Positions 24,882-32,581 of a stretch of 64,000 nt of DNA are shown here, piece by piece (the stretch's first letter is position 1; each line of letters opens with the position of its first letter). Under the pieces are notes generated by a model that had not been told where the DNA came from, did not search any database, and saw only the letters and a list, made by a program, of their open reading frames with translations. The DNA lies in NCBI RefSeq assembly GCF_028369295.1, contig NZ_JAQMYP010000003.1, positions 124,001 through 188,000 of the forward strand. The letters are read 5' to 3'. The translations under genes were made by a program, and so were the position numbers. Origin of the DNA: Streptomyces sp. HD. GTDB taxonomy: Bacteria > Actinomycetota > Actinomycetes > Streptomycetales > Streptomycetaceae.

Positions 24882-24964
24882 TGGCCCGGTCCTCCCCGGC
24901 CGACCTCACAGCCCGCCCCGACCTCCCCCTCCGAACCCTCACACCGGCCCCCGGCCCCTGCTGA
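24881..24964 (+). CDS. Possible 27-residue peptide ending in cysteine, coupled to the prenyl-synthase-like gene
   Basis: The ATG shares its A with the stop codon of the upstream gene (TGATG). The frame encodes MARSSPADLT... ending PAPGPC, with 23 of 26 sense codons after the start ending in G or C. The single cysteine is the last residue. A prenyl transferase-like gene followed by a coupled short peptide recalls ComQ/ComX, although ComX is modified on tryptophan. The ORF could be accidental, since GC-rich DNA has few stops and the peptide is proline-rich without a known motif. No own ribosome-binding site is seen. The GlnR-like box of the next operon begins 8 nt after it. Confidence 0.3.
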   Translation: MARSSPADLTARPDLPLRTLTPAPGPC

Positions 24965-24971
24965 GGGCAGC

Positions 24972-25009
24972 GTTCCTCGCGGGAAACAGAGGTGATGCGG
25001 TCGGGAAAC
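24972..25009 (+). promoter_or_regulatory. GlnR-like box of the nitrite reductase operon
   Basis: GTTCC, GAAAC, GATGC and GAAAC begin at 24972, 24983, 24994 and 25005, an exact 11-bp period. This fits GTnAC-n6-GAAAC-n6-GTnAC-n6-GAAAC with both GAAAC halves perfect. It lies 23 bp before the first gene of the operon. GlnR control of nirB in Streptomyces is established; this particular site is inferred. Confidence 0.75.
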
Positions 25010-25032
25010 ACCGGCACCGCACGCTCCTGGAC

Positions 25033-26352
25033 ATGACCTCGAATACGCGTGTGGTGGTGATCGGCGCCGGCCTCGCGGGCGTACGGCTCGCCCGGCGGCT
25101 CGGCGAGCTCGGCACGCCCGTGACGCTCGTCGGCGAGGAGGAGCACCGCCCGTACAACAGGGTGCTGCTCGCCGAGGTGCTGGCCGGACGCTACAGCCCC
25201 GACGTGATCGCCCTCCCGACGCCCGCGGAGCTGACGCGCGGCCGGGTCACCGGCATCGACCGCGAGATGCGGACCGTACAGCTCGCGGACGGACCGGAGA
25301 TCGCATACGACACGCTCGTCCTGGCCACCGGCTCCAACCCGGTGCTGCCGCCGCTGCGCGGCCTGTTCACGGACATGTACCTCGCATCGAATCACCGGGC
25401 CGGCGACCCGACCCGCCCTTCCGGCCGGGGGTCCGGGGGTCGTCCCCCGGGAAGGCACAGCACTCCCGACCATGTGCTGCCGGAGGGCGTTCACGCCTTC
25501 CGCACGATGGACGACTGCCTGGGCCTGTCCAAGGCGGTCCGGCCGGGTGCGCGGGCGGTCGTGATCGGCGGCGGGCTGCTCGGGGTCTCCGCGACCCGGG
25601 CCCTCGCGCTGCGCGGCGCACAGGTCGTGCTCGCCCAGCAGGGCGAGCGGCTCATGGAGCGCCAGCTCGACCCGAGCGCCTCGAAGCTCGTACAGCGGCA
25701 CCTGAAGGACCTCGGCGTCGAGATCCACACCGAGTGCCGCGTCCGTGACGTGCGCTGTGTCGGCGGCGCGGTCCGTTCGGTGGAGATGGCCGACGGTTAC
25801 GCCCTGGACGCCGACATCGTGGTCCTGGCCTGCGGTGTCCGCCCGCGTGCGGGCCTCGCCCAGGCCGCGGGACTTCAGGTGCGCAAGGGGATCGTCGTGG
25901 ACGACGAACTGCGTACGTCCGACCCGCACATCCGGGCCGTCGGGGACTGCGCACAGCACGACGGGACCGTGTACGGGCTGGCCGCGCCCGCACTCGAACA
26001 GGCCGACGTGCTCGCCGAGTTGCTGGCCGGGGACGGCGCCGCCGCCCGCTACACCGGCACCCGGGCGCTGACCCGGCTCACCCTCGCCGGGCAGGACAGC
26101 CCGCTGGGTTCCTTCGACCTCGCCGCGTTCGGCGAGACGGAGGCCCGGCCCGGCGACGACGTCGTGCAGCTCGCCGACGCCACCCGCGGCACCTACCGCA
26201 AGGTCGTCGTCCGCGACGACCGCCTGGTCGGCGGGGTCCTCGTCGGCGAACTCGGCACCGTCGGCGCGCTCGCCCGCGCCTGGGAGGGAGCAGAGCCGCT
26301 CCCCGACGACGGCCCTCTGCTCCACCTGCTCACCAACGATGGAGGCTCCTGA
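25033..26352 (+). CDS. FAD-dependent oxidoreductase, nitrite/nitrate reductase electron-transfer partner
   Basis: A 439-residue flavoprotein resembling the N-terminal half of NirB and NasB-type electron-transfer subunits. FAD-binding VVVIGAGLAGVRLARRLGEL is at 7-26, the NAD fold VVIGGGLLGVSATRALALRG is near 177-196, and SDPHIRAVGDCAQHDG is near 296-311. It lacks iron-sulfur cysteines. Residues about 118-146 are a Gly/Pro/Arg-rich insertion between two conserved strands; the DNA there is a dispersed hairpin repeat. It is the first gene of the operon, and its stop overlaps the nirB start as TGATG. It probably passes electrons from NAD(P)H to the nitrate reductase encoded at 12297 or to NirB. 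It is controlled from the GlnR-like box upstream. Confidence 0.9.
   Translation: MTSNTRVVVIGAGLAGVRLARRLGELGTPVTLVGEEEHRPYNRVLLAEVLAGRYSPDVIALPTPAELTRGRVTGIDREMRTVQLADGPEIAYDTLVLATGSNPVLPPLRGLFTDMYLASNHRAGDPTRPSGRGSGGRPPGRHSTPDHVLPEGVHAFRTMDDCLGLSKAVRPGARAVVIGGGLLGVSATRALALRGAQVVLAQQGERLMERQLDPSASKLVQRHLKDLGVEIHTECRVRDVRCVGGAVRSVEMADGYALDADIVVLACGVRPRAGLAQAAGLQVRKGIVVDDELRTSDPHIRAVGDCAQHDGTVYGLAAPALEQADVLAELLAGDGAAARYTGTRALTRLTLAGQDSPLGSFDLAAFGETEARPGDDVVQLADATRGTYRKVVVRDDRLVGGVLVGELGTVGALARAWEGAEPLPDDGPLLHLLTNDGGS
25433..25450. repeat. Hairpin repeat embedded in a coding sequence
   Basis: CCGGGGG and CCCCCGG form a stem, followed by AAGGCACAGC. It matches the intergenic hairpin and tail at 4690-4717. 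The surrounding in-frame insert (roughly 25385-25470) is absent from the conserved fold, so an intergenic-type repeat appears to have been taken up into the gene. Confidence 0.6.
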
Positions 26353-28973
26353 TGACCGCCACCCCGGAGGCCACGGAGGCCACGGAGGCCACCCCCACGA
26401 TCGTGCTCGTCGGCCACGGCATGGTCGGCCAGCGCTTCCTCGAAGCGCTCGCCGAGCGCGGCATGACCGCCACGCACCGCGTGGTCGTGCTGTGCGAGGA
26501 GCCGCGTCCGGCATACGACCGCGTGGCGCTGACCTCGTACTTCTCCGGCAAGACGCCCGAGGACCTCTCCATGACGGACATGGAGTTCATCAAGGACCAC
26601 GGCATCGAGCTGTACGTCGGTGACCCGGCGGTCTCCGTCGACCGCGAGGCGAAGAAGGTCACCGCCAGGTCCGGCGAGGTCTTCGAGTACGACACCCTCG
26701 TCCTCGCCACCGGCTCGTACCCGTTCGTGCCGCCGGTCCCCAACAAGGACGCCGAGGGCTGCTTCGTCTACCGCACGATCGAGGACCTCCTCGCCATCGA
26801 GGAGTACGCGAAGACCCGCACGACGGGTGCCGTGGTCGGCGGCGGTCTGCTCGGTCTGGAGGCGGCCGGTGCCCTGAAGGGGCTCGGACTCACCTCCCAC
26901 ATCGTGGAGTTCGCGCCCCGGCTGATGCCCGTCCAGGTCGACGAGGGCGGCGGCGCGGCGCTGCTGCGCACCATCGAGGACATGGGCCTGACGGTCCACA
27001 CCGGTGTGGGCACGCAGGAGATCGTCACCGACGAGTCCGGCGCGGTCACCGGTATGAAGCTGTCCGACGGATCCGAACTCGCCACCGACATGGTGGTGTT
27101 CTCCGCCGGTGTCCGCCCCCGCGACCAGCTGGCCCGCGACTGCGGCCTCACGGTCGGCGAGCGCGGCGGCATCACGGTCGACGAGCAGTGCCGTACGGTC
27201 GCCGACCCGCACGTGTTCGCGATCGGCGAGTGCGCGCTGGCCTCGGACGGCCGGGTGTACGGCCTGGTGGCCCCGGGTTACGAGCAGGCCGAGACGGCCG
27301 CCGCGACGATCGCCGCCGACGAGTCGGAGCAGTTGGCGTTCACCGGCGCCGACCTGTCCACCAAGCTGAAGCTGCTCGGCGTGGACGTGGCGTCCTTCGG
27401 TGACGCGCACGGCACCGCCGAGGACTGCCTGGACGTCGTGTACTCCGACTCCCGCGCGGGCCTGTACAAGAAGCTGGTCATCGGCCGCGACGGCACGCTG
27501 CTCGGCGGCATCCTGGTCGGTGACGCGGAGGCGTACGGCACGCTGAAGGCCTTCACCGGCTCGGTCCCGCCGGTCTCGCCGGAGTCGCTGGTGCTGCCGG
27601 CCGGTGCGGGCGCCCCCGCCCAGCTCGGCCCGTCGGCCCTCCCCGACGAGGCGGTCATCTGCTCCTGCCACAACGTCACCAAGGGCACCATCCGCGGCGC
27701 GGTCACCGACCACCAGTGCACGACCGTGCCCGAGGTGAAGAAGTGCACCAAGGCCGGCACCGGATGCGGCTCCTGCGTCAAGGTGCTCGGCCAGCTGGTC
27801 ACCGCCGAGCTGGAGGCGTCCGGCGTCGAGGTCGACAAGGGCCTGTGCGGCTGCTTCTCGCAGACCCGCGAGGAGCTCTACGAGATCGTCCTCGCCCTGC
27901 GCGTCAACACCTACCAGGACCTGCTCGACCGCTACGGCCGCGACGGCGCCAAGGGCGGCGACGGCTGCGAGATCTGCAAGCCGGCGGTCGGCTCGATCAT
28001 CGCCTCCCTCGCCCCGACGATCGGCGCGAGCGGCTATGTGCTGGACGGCGAGCAGGCGTCGCTGCAGGACAGCAACGACCACTTCCTCGCCAACATCCAG
28101 AAGAACGGCTCGTACTCGGTCGTCCCGCGCATCCCCGGCGGTGAGATCACCCCCGAGGGGCTGATCGTGATCGGCGAGATCGCCCGCGACTTCGGCCTCT
28201 ACACGAAGATCACCGGCGGCCAGCGGATCGACATGTTCGGCGCGCGGGTCGAGCAGCTCCCCCTGATCTGGGCGCGATTGGTGGACGCCGGCTTCGAGTC
28301 CGGGCACGCGTACGGCAAGTCGCTGCGCACCGTGAAGTCCTGTGTGGGCCAGACCTGGTGCCGTTACGGCGTCCAGGACTCGGTCCGGATGGCGATCGAC
28401 CTGGAGCTGCGCTACCGGGGCCTGCGCTCGCCGCACAAGCTGAAGTCGGCGGTCTCCGGCTGCCAGCGCGAGTGCGCGGAGGCCCAGTCGAAGGACTTCG
28501 GCGTGATCGCCACCGCCAACGGCTGGAACCTCTACGTCGGCGGCAACGGCGGCGCGACCCCGCGCCACGCGGACCTGCTCGCGCAGGACCTGACCGACGC
28601 CGAACTGATCCGCCTGATCGACCGGTTCCTGATGTTCTACATCCGTACCGCGGACCGCCTGGAGCGCACGAGCGTGTGGCTGGAGCGGATCCCGGGCGGC
28701 CTGGACCACGTCCGTGACGTGGTCGTCGAGGACTCCCTCGGCATCTGCGAGGAGCTGGAGACGCTGATGGCGGCCCATGTCGCGAACTACCGCGACGAAT
28801 GGTCGGAGACCATCAGCGACCCGGAGAAGCTGGCCCGATTCGTCTCCTTCATCAACGCCCCCGACACCCCCGACCCGGTCGTCGGCTTCGTCCCCGAGCG
28901 CGACCAGATCAAGCCCGACCTGCCGCTGCTCACCATCGGCCACCGTCCCCTGGAAGGAAGCGCCCAGCGATGA
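26352..28973 (+). CDS. nirB: Assimilatory nitrite reductase (NADH), large subunit NirB
   Basis: Reduces nitrite to ammonium with six electrons from NAD(P)H in the cytoplasm. The 873 residues hold every expected module: FAD motif TIVLVGHGMVGQRFLEAL at 16-33, NAD fold AVVGGGLLGLEAAGAL near 159-174, a BFD-type [2Fe-2S] domain with Cys437, Cys439, Cys472 and Cys475, and a second BFD-like segment (CGCFSQTREELYEIV near 499). The C-terminal sulfite/nitrite reductase domain follows. Siroheme and 4Fe-4S ligands are Cys664, Cys670, Cys704 and Cys708 in CVGQTWC and SGCQREC. It overlaps the flavoprotein gene upstream (TGATG) and nirD downstream (ATGA). GlnR control is expected from the operon promoter. 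Confidence 0.98.
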   Translation: MTATPEATEATEATPTIVLVGHGMVGQRFLEALAERGMTATHRVVVLCEEPRPAYDRVALTSYFSGKTPEDLSMTDMEFIKDHGIELYVGDPAVSVDREAKKVTARSGEVFEYDTLVLATGSYPFVPPVPNKDAEGCFVYRTIEDLLAIEEYAKTRTTGAVVGGGLLGLEAAGALKGLGLTSHIVEFAPRLMPVQVDEGGGAALLRTIEDMGLTVHTGVGTQEIVTDESGAVTGMKLSDGSELATDMVVFSAGVRPRDQLARDCGLTVGERGGITVDEQCRTVADPHVFAIGECALASDGRVYGLVAPGYEQAETAAATIAADESEQLAFTGADLSTKLKLLGVDVASFGDAHGTAEDCLDVVYSDSRAGLYKKLVIGRDGTLLGGILVGDAEAYGTLKAFTGSVPPVSPESLVLPAGAGAPAQLGPSALPDEAVICSCHNVTKGTIRGAVTDHQCTTVPEVKKCTKAGTGCGSCVKVLGQLVTAELEASGVEVDKGLCGCFSQTREELYEIVLALRVNTYQDLLDRYGRDGAKGGDGCEICKPAVGSIIASLAPTIGASGYVLDGEQASLQDSNDHFLANIQKNGSYSVVPRIPGGEITPEGLIVIGEIARDFGLYTKITGGQRIDMFGARVEQLPLIWARLVDAGFESGHAYGKSLRTVKSCVGQTWCRYGVQDSVRMAIDLELRYRGLRSPHKLKSAVSGCQRECAEAQSKDFGVIATANGWNLYVGGNGGATPRHADLLAQDLTDAELIRLIDRFLMFYIRTADRLERTSVWLERIPGGLDHVRDVVVEDSLGICEELETLMAAHVANYRDEWSETISDPEKLARFVSFINAPDTPDPVVGFVPERDQIKPDLPLLTIGHRPLEGSAQR

Positions 28974-29320
28974 CCCTGGCACCCGAGACGACCGACCTCA
29001 AGGTCCAGCTGCAGCTGGACGGCGACTGGTTCACGGTCTGCGAGCTGACCCGGCTGCTGCCCGGCCGGGGCGTGGCCGCCCTGCTGCCCGACGGCAACCA
29101 GGCCGCCCTGTTCCGCGACCGCGCCGGCAGGCTGTACGCCATCGACAACCGCGATCCGTTCGGCGGCGCGGCGGTCCTCTCCCGCGGCCTGACCGGCACC
29201 CACCAGGGCCGCCCGTTCGTGGCCTCGCCCCTGCTGAAGCAGCGGTTCGACCTGGAGACCGGGCAGTGCCTGGACGACGAGACGGTGCGGATCACGACGT
29301 ACGAGGTGCGCAGCGCCTAG
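28970..29320 (+). CDS. nirD: Nitrite reductase (NADH), small subunit NirD
   Basis: The 116-residue partner of NirB. It has a Rieske-like beta fold (WFTVCELTRLLPGRGVAALL at 19-38, LYAIDNRDPFGGAAVLSRGL at 54-73) but lacks the Cys/His ligands of true Rieske proteins, as usual for NirD. FDLETGQCLDDETVRITTYEVR forms the C-terminus. Its ATG overlaps the nirB stop by 4 nt. The stop codon TAG shares its G with the first base of an inverted-repeat element, so insertion may have set the present 3' end of the gene. Confidence 0.95.
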   Translation: MTLAPETTDLKVQLQLDGDWFTVCELTRLLPGRGVAALLPDGNQAALFRDRAGRLYAIDNRDPFGGAAVLSRGLTGTHQGRPFVASPLLKQRFDLETGQCLDDETVRITTYEVRSA

Positions 29321-29539
29321 GGGGTGTTGTGAAAGTCCCGTGCGGTGCCCGCGCCCGCCGCGGCAGCGGCTGGTGTCACAGCCGGTGCGTGCCCTCGGCG
29401 TGCCGGACGAAGGCCCTCGTAGCGGAGCTACTTGGACCTTTGGCCGGTGCGGCGAGTGGGGGCACCTCCCACGCCCTTAAGGCAGTGGGGGAGCGTGCCG
29501 GGCCCCGCGGGTGCTGTGCGGGACTTTCACAACACCCCC
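29320..29539. mobile_element. MITE-like element, copy 1, with 21-bp terminal inverted repeats
   Basis: The element starts GGGGGTGTTGTGAAAGTCCC and ends with the exact complement. It has 220 bp and no ORF of its own. A near-identical copy (three internal substitutions noticed, plus a change in the left end) is at 47589-47810. Inside are a GTAGC-GGA-GCTAC hairpin within a longer stem and a second G/C-rich stem. Both copies begin in the TAG stop of the upstream gene. It probably also ends nirD transcription. Confidence 0.85.
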
Positions 29540-29583
29540 TGGCCCGGAGCGGCTGACCCCGGTGGCCCGCGACACCCCGGCGC

Positions 29584-30513
29584 TCACCCCTTGAGGGCGT
29601 CGTAGGCCACCCCGGTCAGCCGCTCCGACTCCTCCCAGAGGCGTTCGCCCGCCCGGTCGTCGAGGGTCCACGGTGCCCGCCAGGACGGGGCGGGTGAGCC
29701 GCGCCAGCCTGCGAAGGACGGGCCGGTGAAGGAGTCGGGGCGGACGCCTGGGGCGGTCGCGGCGTACAGGGTGGGCAGGGCGCCGGCGTCGGCGGACTGG
29801 GCGAAGACGCGATTGCCGATGCGCATGAGCCACACGCCGGCCCGGCGCCCCGCCATCCGCGGCCCCGCGGTCTGCAGATCGGTGTCCGCATACCCGGGAT
29901 GAGCCGCGGCGGCCACCACGTCCGCCGTCCCCTGCGCCGCCAGCCTGCGTGCCAGCTCATGCGTGAAGAGCAGGTTGGCGGTCTTGGAGCGGGCGTAGGC
30001 GATCCAACGCCGGTACCGCAGCTCGCTGTTGAGGTCGCGGACATCGATGTCGGCCATCGCGTGCACCGGACTGGACACGGTCACCACCCGCGCGCCGGAC
30101 GTGCCGAGCAGCGTGGGCAGCAGCAGACCGGTGAGCGCGAAGTGCCCCAGGTGGTTCACCCCGAACTGTGTCTCGAACCCGTCCACCGTGGTGCCGTACG
30201 GCAAGGCCATCACCCCGGCGTTGTTCACGAGCAGGTCGAGCCGGTCGTACGGGCAGGTCTCGGCGAACTCCCGCACGGAGGCGAGGTCCCCGAGATCCAG
30301 CCGCCTCAACTCGACGTCCCCGTCCGGCACTTCGGCGACCATCCGGTCCCGCGCCGCCTCCCCCCGCGCCTCGCTCCGACACGCGAGCACCACCCGGGCC
30401 CCCTTCCGCGCCAGCTCCCGCGCGGTGACATACCCGAGCCCGCTGTTGGCCCCGGTGACGACGGCGACACGTCCGCTCTGGTCGGGGATGTCGTGCGTGT
30501 TCCATCCGGCCAT
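29584..30513 (-). CDS. Short-chain dehydrogenase/reductase, retinol-dehydrogenase-like
   Basis: A 309-residue SDR oxidoreductase. Cofactor motif VVTGANSGLGYVTARELA is at 18-35, with a following ACRSEARGEAAR that suggests NADP preference. NNAGVMALPYG is near 92-102. The catalytic serine is in VVTVSSPVHAMADI and the Tyr-x-x-x-Lys pair in YARSK near 168-172. The extended C-terminus and overall pattern fit the WW-domain oxidoreductase/retinol-dehydrogenase-like subgroup common in actinobacteria. AAGGAG lies 7 nt before the chosen ATG. It is separated from nirD by a MITE-like element and not linked to nitrogen metabolism. Substrate unknown. Confidence 0.9.
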   Translation of the reverse strand: MAGWNTHDIPDQSGRVAVVTGANSGLGYVTARELARKGARVVLACRSEARGEAARDRMVAEVPDGDVELRRLDLGDLASVREFAETCPYDRLDLLVNNAGVMALPYGTTVDGFETQFGVNHLGHFALTGLLLPTLLGTSGARVVTVSSPVHAMADIDVRDLNSELRYRRWIAYARSKTANLLFTHELARRLAAQGTADVVAAAAHPGYADTDLQTAGPRMAGRRAGVWLMRIGNRVFAQSADAGALPTLYAATAPGVRPDSFTGPSFAGWRGSPAPSWRAPWTLDDRAGERLWEESERLTGVAYDALKG

Positions 30514-30594
30514 GGCCGAGCTCCTTCCCGAACACCGGAGGCATCGCGACACCCCCAATCGTGCCCCCGCCGCCCCACTCGGGCGAGACCACTC

Positions 30595-31098
30595 TCAGCT
30601 GTCGCAGGCCACGCCGTCGTTGTCACGGTCCAGGTGGGAGGCGTAGCCGGGCTCGCCCCGGTAGATCGGGGCGGCACCGGCGGCACGGGCCGCGCTGCAG
30701 TTGGCGTAGTAGACGTCACCCCCGGACGAGCCGCCGTCGCCGCCGGAGGAGCCGCTGTCGTCACCGGAGACGGACCCCGCGTCGGAGTCGGCGTCGGCCG
30801 CGGGTGTCGCCGTGACCGTCCTGGTGACCTTGACCGTCTTCGTGGCGGTCACGGTCGGCGCCGGTTCGGGTTCCTCCGCCGGGGCCGTCGTCGTCGCCGT
30901 GACGGTGACCGTGGGCCGCGGCGAGGCCGCCGTCGGTTTCGCGTCGGAGGTCTTCGAGTCCTGGTCGGACGCCCCCGCAGCGATGCCCACGAAGAAGGCC
31001 AGGCCGAGCGCCGGGAGTACGTAGCGCTTCCGTGCCCATCCGGGGGCGGGGCGGAAGGGCGGTCGCGGCATGGATGGTGCGGTGTACGGATTGGTCAT
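30595..31098 (-). CDS. Excalibur calcium-binding domain protein, membrane-anchored
   Basis: A 167-residue protein with one N-terminal membrane segment (about 26-43, YVLPALGLAFFVGIAAGAS). A long Thr/Pro/Ala/Glu then Ser/Gly/Asp-rich extracytoplasmic linker covers about 45-125. The C-terminal excalibur domain is at about 129-167: YYANCSAARAAGAAPIYRGE, then HLDRDNDGVACDS, with the DxDxDG calcium loop and two conserved cysteines. It probably binds calcium at the cell surface. No operon partner: the dehydrogenase gene follows after 81 nt on the same strand. Cellular role unknown. Confidence 0.9.
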   Translation of the reverse strand: MTNPYTAPSMPRPPFRPAPGWARKRYVLPALGLAFFVGIAAGASDQDSKTSDAKPTAASPRPTVTVTATTTAPAEEPEPAPTVTATKTVKVTRTVTATPAADADSDAGSVSGDDSGSSGGDGGSSGGDVYYANCSAARAAGAAPIYRGEPGYASHLDRDNDGVACDS

Positions 31099-31183
31099 GT
31101 CATCCCCCCACTGGTGTTGCGTGAGGGGATGACCGTAATGCCGGGTGACCGAATGTGAAGGAGATGTGTCTAATTCGTGACTG

Positions 31184-32341
31184 TTACGGGCGGAACGGGC
31201 CCGTCACCTCGTACGTGATGCCGTCCGACGAGCTGCCAGAGGTGCCCCGCTGGCTGGAGAAGTACAGCCGGGTTCCGTCCGGGGAGAACGCCGGGCCCGT
31301 GATCTCCGAGCTCGACTGGCCGTCGATCCGCAGGAACACGGCGACGACGTCGTCCGGGGTGATCAGGCAGATCTCCATGTTGCCGCCGTCCTCGGCGACG
31401 AACAGGTCACCGGAGGAGGAGCCGGTGATGTTGTCGACGCCGGTGAGCGGGGCCGTGCCGTTGACCAGGGAGTCGTCGTAGGCCAGCTCGTAGGTGCTGT
31501 TGGCGAGGTTGACCTGCCAGACCCGGTTGTCGCCCTTGGTCGTGAACCAGACCGTGTCGTTGGCGTAGTGGCAGCCCTCGCCGCCGTTGAAGGACTTGGA
31601 GCCCGAGACCTGGGAGCGGGTGGCCGTCGGGGAGCCGTCCGGGTCGGGGACGTTCGCCCAGGTGAAGGAGCCGGACGTGCCGCTGCCCGCGACCATCACC
31701 TGGAGCGTGCCGGCGGACAGGTTGCCCCAGGTCGTCGGCACGAAGCGGTAGAAGCGGCCGTTGGTCTCGTCCTCGGTCAGGTAGACGACCTGGCGCACCG
31801 GGTCGGCGGCCGCCGCCTCGTGCTTGAAGCGGCCCATCGCGTCCCGCCGGATCGCCGCGTTCACGCCGAAGGGGTCGGTCTCGTAGACGTAGCCGAGGGA
31901 CACCTCCTCGCAGGACAGCCACGTGTTCCAGGGGGTCTTGCCGCCCGCGCAGTTCTGGCGGGTGTTGGACAGGATCCGGTAGGCGCCGGTGATCGCGCCC
32001 GTCGACGAGAACTTCACCGCGCTCGCGCCGCCGGAGGGGTTGATCTCCGAGTTGGAGACGTAGATCCAGCCGCTGCCGTCGGCGTAACAGGCGCCGCCGT
32101 CAGGGGCGTTGTGCCAGCTGTACGACGTTCCGGAGACCGTCTGGCCGGAGCGGGCGATGACGCGGCTGCTGAAACCGCTGGGGAGTCTGATGCCGTTGGC
32201 GTCGGGGGAGCCGAGCGCTCCGTAGGGGCCGGGGCCGGGCTGGGCCGGCGCGGCGTACGCGGCGCCACGCCACAGGGTTCCGCCGAACACGGCGGTAGTA
32301 CCGCCGAGGACGGCCGCACGCAGGAGGTTACGACGTTCCAC
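31184..32341 (-). CDS. PhoX/DUF839-family secreted phosphatase-like protein
   Basis: A 385-residue exported beta-propeller protein. The N-terminus has a twin-arginine motif (ERRNLLRAAVLGG) and a hydrophobic stretch ending AYAAPA. The body shows PhoX-like blades: NAPDGGACYADGSGWIYVSN near 78-97, WNTWLSCEEV near 138 with the conserved glutamates, HEAAAADPVRQVVYLTEDET near 172-191, and ITGPAFSPDGTRLYFSSQRG near 350-369. PhoX enzymes are iron/calcium phosphomonoesterases exported folded by Tat. GGAG fits 5 nt before the second in-frame GTG, which I take as start; the upstream GTG overlaps that site. No PHO box was recognised upstream. Confidence 0.85.
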   Translation of the reverse strand: MERRNLLRAAVLGGTTAVFGGTLWRGAAYAAPAQPGPGPYGALGSPDANGIRLPSGFSSRVIARSGQTVSGTSYSWHNAPDGGACYADGSGWIYVSNSEINPSGGASAVKFSSTGAITGAYRILSNTRQNCAGGKTPWNTWLSCEEVSLGYVYETDPFGVNAAIRRDAMGRFKHEAAAADPVRQVVYLTEDETNGRFYRFVPTTWGNLSAGTLQVMVAGSGTSGSFTWANVPDPDGSPTATRSQVSGSKSFNGGEGCHYANDTVWFTTKGDNRVWQVNLANSTYELAYDDSLVNGTAPLTGVDNITGSSSGDLFVAEDGGNMEICLITPDDVVAVFLRIDGQSSSEITGPAFSPDGTRLYFSSQRGTSGSSSDGITYEVTGPFRP

Positions 32342-32581
32342 TCTCACTCCAAAGAGGTGGAGTACCGCCCCGTCACCGGTCGGCGACGGGGTCGTGCGAG
32401 GGGGGCGGCATGGAACCTAGGGGCGGATGGTTGACGGACCGTGGCCAACGCATGGCCGTCGGACGGCCTGCCTGAGTGCTGCCTGTGCGCCACTCAAGAG
32501 CGCTCACGCGAATGCCAACCGCGCACGCTCCCCGGCGTGTTACTACCCGCGTGCGCCTCTGAGTGCCCCGCCGGTGTGCGC

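Noticed and set aside
26193-28982. 929-codon minus-strand frame opposite nirB, and the similar 923-codon frame opposite PPDK at 39709-42480
   Set aside because: Both are antisense shadows with repetitive Leu/Val/Gly/Arg composition and no recognisable domains.
28970-29320. Rieske [2Fe-2S] protein
   Set aside because: The fold is Rieske-like but the CxH and CxxH ligands are missing and the context is nirB, so NirD is the correct call.
32348-32581. PHO box upstream of the PhoX-like gene
   Set aside because: No run of GTTCACC-like 11-bp direct repeats was found, although the enzyme family would make PhoP control reasonable.
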